Source: Syngnathus acus
Lineage: Eukaryota; Chordata; Actinopteri; Syngnathiformes; Syngnathidae
Direction of reading: 5' to 3'
Assembly: GCF_901709675.1 (NCBI RefSeq)
Contig: NC_051105.1
Span: 7,371,104 to 7,435,103 of the forward strand
Length of the DNA: 64,000 nucleotides
Positions 61,930 to 64,000 of this stretch are shown here, piece after piece; the first letter of the stretch is position 1; the number at the start of each line of letters is the position of its first letter. The translations under genes and the position numbers were made by a program. Below the pieces are notes generated by a model. That model was not told where the DNA came from, searched no databases, and was given only the letters and a program-made list of their open reading frames with translations.

Positions 61930-62815
61930 CGCCTCGAATGAGGTTCAGGTCCAAGGGAGGGAAAAACAGGCCCCAAAGGCACAATACTGCCACCATCATG
62001 CCTCACTGTCGCCATGGTGTTCTTTTACTGATGAGCTGTGTTTTGTTTGCACCAAACAGAATTATGGCCCAAATAATCAACCTTGGTTTCATCGTGCCAA
62101 AACATATTTTCCACACATGCAATTGGAATTTAGGGCGTGGAGGGGGCAAAATATAGCTGGGATTGGATGATGCTAGAAATGACTGCCTTGAGGTCACTGT
62201 CGGGCTCTTAGCAGCCTCCCTGGCTAGGTTTCTTTTCTTTTCATCAGCTTTAGAGGGACAAGACGTTCTTGGTAGTGTCACTATTGTGCCATATTTTCTC
62301 CACTTGACAATGACTGCGTTCCACGGTATATTTAATGCCTTGGCAATTCCTTTTTGCCCTTCTCCTGACTGATAGTTTTGAACAATGAGATCCCTCTGAT
62401 GCTGTGTAAATTCCCTGCAGACCACGCCTTGTGCTGTAAGACGTGACTGTGAAAATATCAGGAAAAGCACATGAGAGGAGCTGAACTTCATTTGGGGTTA
62501 ATCGGAGGTACTTTAAATGGTGGTGGATTTCATATAAGCTTGAACGTGATTGGGTAATTCTGAACACAGCCACATCCCTTCAGTTAGAAGATAAGCAATT
62601 CCAACCACGTTATAAGAGGGTGTCCACACTTGTGCAAATTTATTCTCATAGTTGTTTAATTTTACTTGATCTCTCAAAATATTTTTTTTCCAGTTTAGTT
62701 GTACAGGTTTCGAGGTCACATAAGTAGTGGAAAACGATCTGGAATTATTTATCTTATTTTTCACATCATTTCAACGTCATATTTGAATAGGGGTGTTTAG
62801 ATTTTATATTCAGTG
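61930..62815 (-). mobile_element. Truncated Tc1-like transposon, minus strand
   Basis: Its 5' terminal repeat is at the right: on the plus strand, GGGGTGTTTAGATTTTATAT then TCAGTG (62789-62815) matches the end type of fish Tc1 elements, read in reverse. Transposase-coding remains run leftwards to about 61935, where similarity stops. The 3' half, including the second catalytic Asp and the Glu, and the other terminal repeat are missing. The element is dead. Confidence 0.75.
61938..62491 (-). pseudogene. Tc1 transposase, broken and truncated
   Basis: In life this enzyme cuts and pastes its transposon by a DDE mechanism after binding the terminal repeats. The N-terminal helix-turn-helix region is readable on the minus strand (EFTQHQRDLIVQNYQSGEGQ, then KALNIPW and LPRTSCPSK), as in fish Tc1 proteins. 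Much of the middle is then deleted. After a change of frame the segment with the first catalytic Asp is recognisable (ENMFWHDETKVDYLGHNS, about 62055-62115). Then, past a stop codon, comes a decayed KNT..TVRHDGGSI segment. At least one frameshift and one stop break it, and the C-terminal third is gone. The continuous minus-strand frame 62003-62491 (162 codons) is therefore a relic, not a gene. Confidence 0.75.
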
Positions 62816-64000
62816 TTTGCCTCCTGTCCAAAAGTCCATTTAGACAAAAGTAGTCATTTTGTAAGTTCGAATGATTGAGCCAATTGAATTCTGTCTATCA
62901 ACAAATGGCCAGGCAAACTTGCAAATCTTTTCTTTCACCATGAAACGTCTTTGGATCTTCACCCAGCCGAGCTATCAAGTCATAGGCGGAGAAACTCGGC
63001 ATGGGGGCGGGTATTATGTAAATTAGCCCCACTCTCGTGGGGGAGCATAGCAGCTCAGTGACTGACACATTTTCAGAATTAGGCAGATAAAACATTTACT
63101 TGGCTGTTTAATTTCACACTTGATGGCTGGGTAGGCACTGGAGATCCAACAAGTTGTACACAAGCAATTAAAAAGTTAACTTTTGCTAATATGTCGCCAC
63201 AATTATTTGCGCCAAACATGACTGGAATTAGTATTTTTTTTAAAAATGGGAACTGCTGTGGTTATCCTGATATGGAGTCGACTAAGTAATTGGCACCCCG
63301 CCACGCTTTCCCATAGAAAGACAGCACTGCATGTGACCGCTGCTTTGATTAAACGTGACCAACTTCAACTCCCAACACACTTACTCATTCCGACCTCTCT
63401 GACCATGGTAATTACCTGAGCTCCTGAGTCACCCAAGTCAAAAGATAAAACCCGCAGAGATCACCCAGCATCAGATTAGCACACTGCGGTTTTTTCGCAG
63501 TCGTCTCCGGCGCTTCGGCGTCCGTTCGGTACCCGGGCGTTGGTTGGCTTTGTTTATTCAAGAGCAGCCCCAAAGAAAATGTGTCTTTAGTTTGCTTGTC
63601 AGCATGAGAAGGGCAGATAAGCTCAATGTGGTGTTTAATTAAGAGTGCAGGATCTGGCTTCACACAAACACAGACAGATAGCACACAGCAATTGACCTTA
63701 GTGAACATGTCTGCTTGTTATCTTGCTCCCATCACCTGGCTGGGAGACAGCCAACAGCTCTCAGACATTTGATCCGCCCCAATTGTGACTATTTACAGCA
63801 GACACGTTATTTATTTAAAAAAATTGTATCGGTTATTATTTTTCTTTTCATTCAGGCAAGTGCGATGACATCGTTTGCCTCTTGCTATGTGTAATCATGC
63901 TCCTAAAACACATGAATAATAAATGCACATCAGGACCCACTTTGGCACTGGCAAATTGCTTCTCAGCAAGCTGCTGTGACAAGCTTGCCAAAGTTGTTGT
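62816..64000. other. Gene-free window end
   Basis: Nothing recognisable; ordinary AT-rich intergenic sequence up to the window edge. Confidence 0.6.

Noticed and set aside
62003-62491. 162-codon minus-strand frame as a live gene
   Set aside because: It is a deleted, frame-shifted Tc1 transposase relic lacking the second catalytic Asp and the Glu.

Overview
The window is vertebrate nuclear DNA, almost certainly from a teleost fish. It is AT-rich and non-coding over most of its length. It carries teleost-type repeats: a tRNA-derived SINE, Tc1, hAT-like and piggyBac-like DNA elements, a sushi/Ty3-type LTR element, and many di-, tri- and tetranucleotide microsatellites. It holds one recognisable protein-coding gene with spliceosomal introns. 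I cannot name the species.

The gene is protocadherin-17 (pcdh17, a delta-2 non-clustered protocadherin) on the plus strand. Its coding sequence reads cleanly through four exons: 19556-22030, 24424-24482, 24632-24801 and 31634-32205. All donors are GT, all acceptors are AG, the phases are compatible, and the result is a 1091-residue protein. Exon 1 encodes the signal peptide, six cadherin repeats, the membrane segment and the first part of the tail. Exons 2-4 encode the rest of the cytoplasmic tail, including a WAVE-complex (WIRS-type) motif. A CpG-rich block (about 18440-19120) with several short upstream ORFs is the likely promoter and 5' leader. The presumed 3' UTR after 32205 has been invaded by a hAT-like element (32351-33298) that itself contains a second element (about 32552-33161). 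A TTAA-flanked MITE (33890-34496) lies just downstream.

Upstream (1-18440) is gene-poor. Its main feature is a complete, apparently very young, gag-only Ty3/sushi-type LTR retrotransposon at 13400-16022. It has two 456-bp LTRs that look identical, a 5-bp TGTTT target-site duplication, one intact 530-codon Gag ORF with a CCHC knuckle, no pol, and a primer-binding site complementary to the predicted 5' end of its own RNA (Tf1/sushi-style self-priming).

Downstream (34500-64000) is a gene desert. It contains a twin-hairpin palindromic element (42580-42883), a SINE (48006-48297), a 413-bp TA-flanked MITE (54337-54749), a truncated Tc1 transposon with a broken transposase (about 61930-62815), and several decayed copies of one dispersed repeat family. 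I saw no other gene, RNA gene or CRISPR array. Cis-regulatory elements for pcdh17 may lie in the desert, but they cannot be identified from one sequence.
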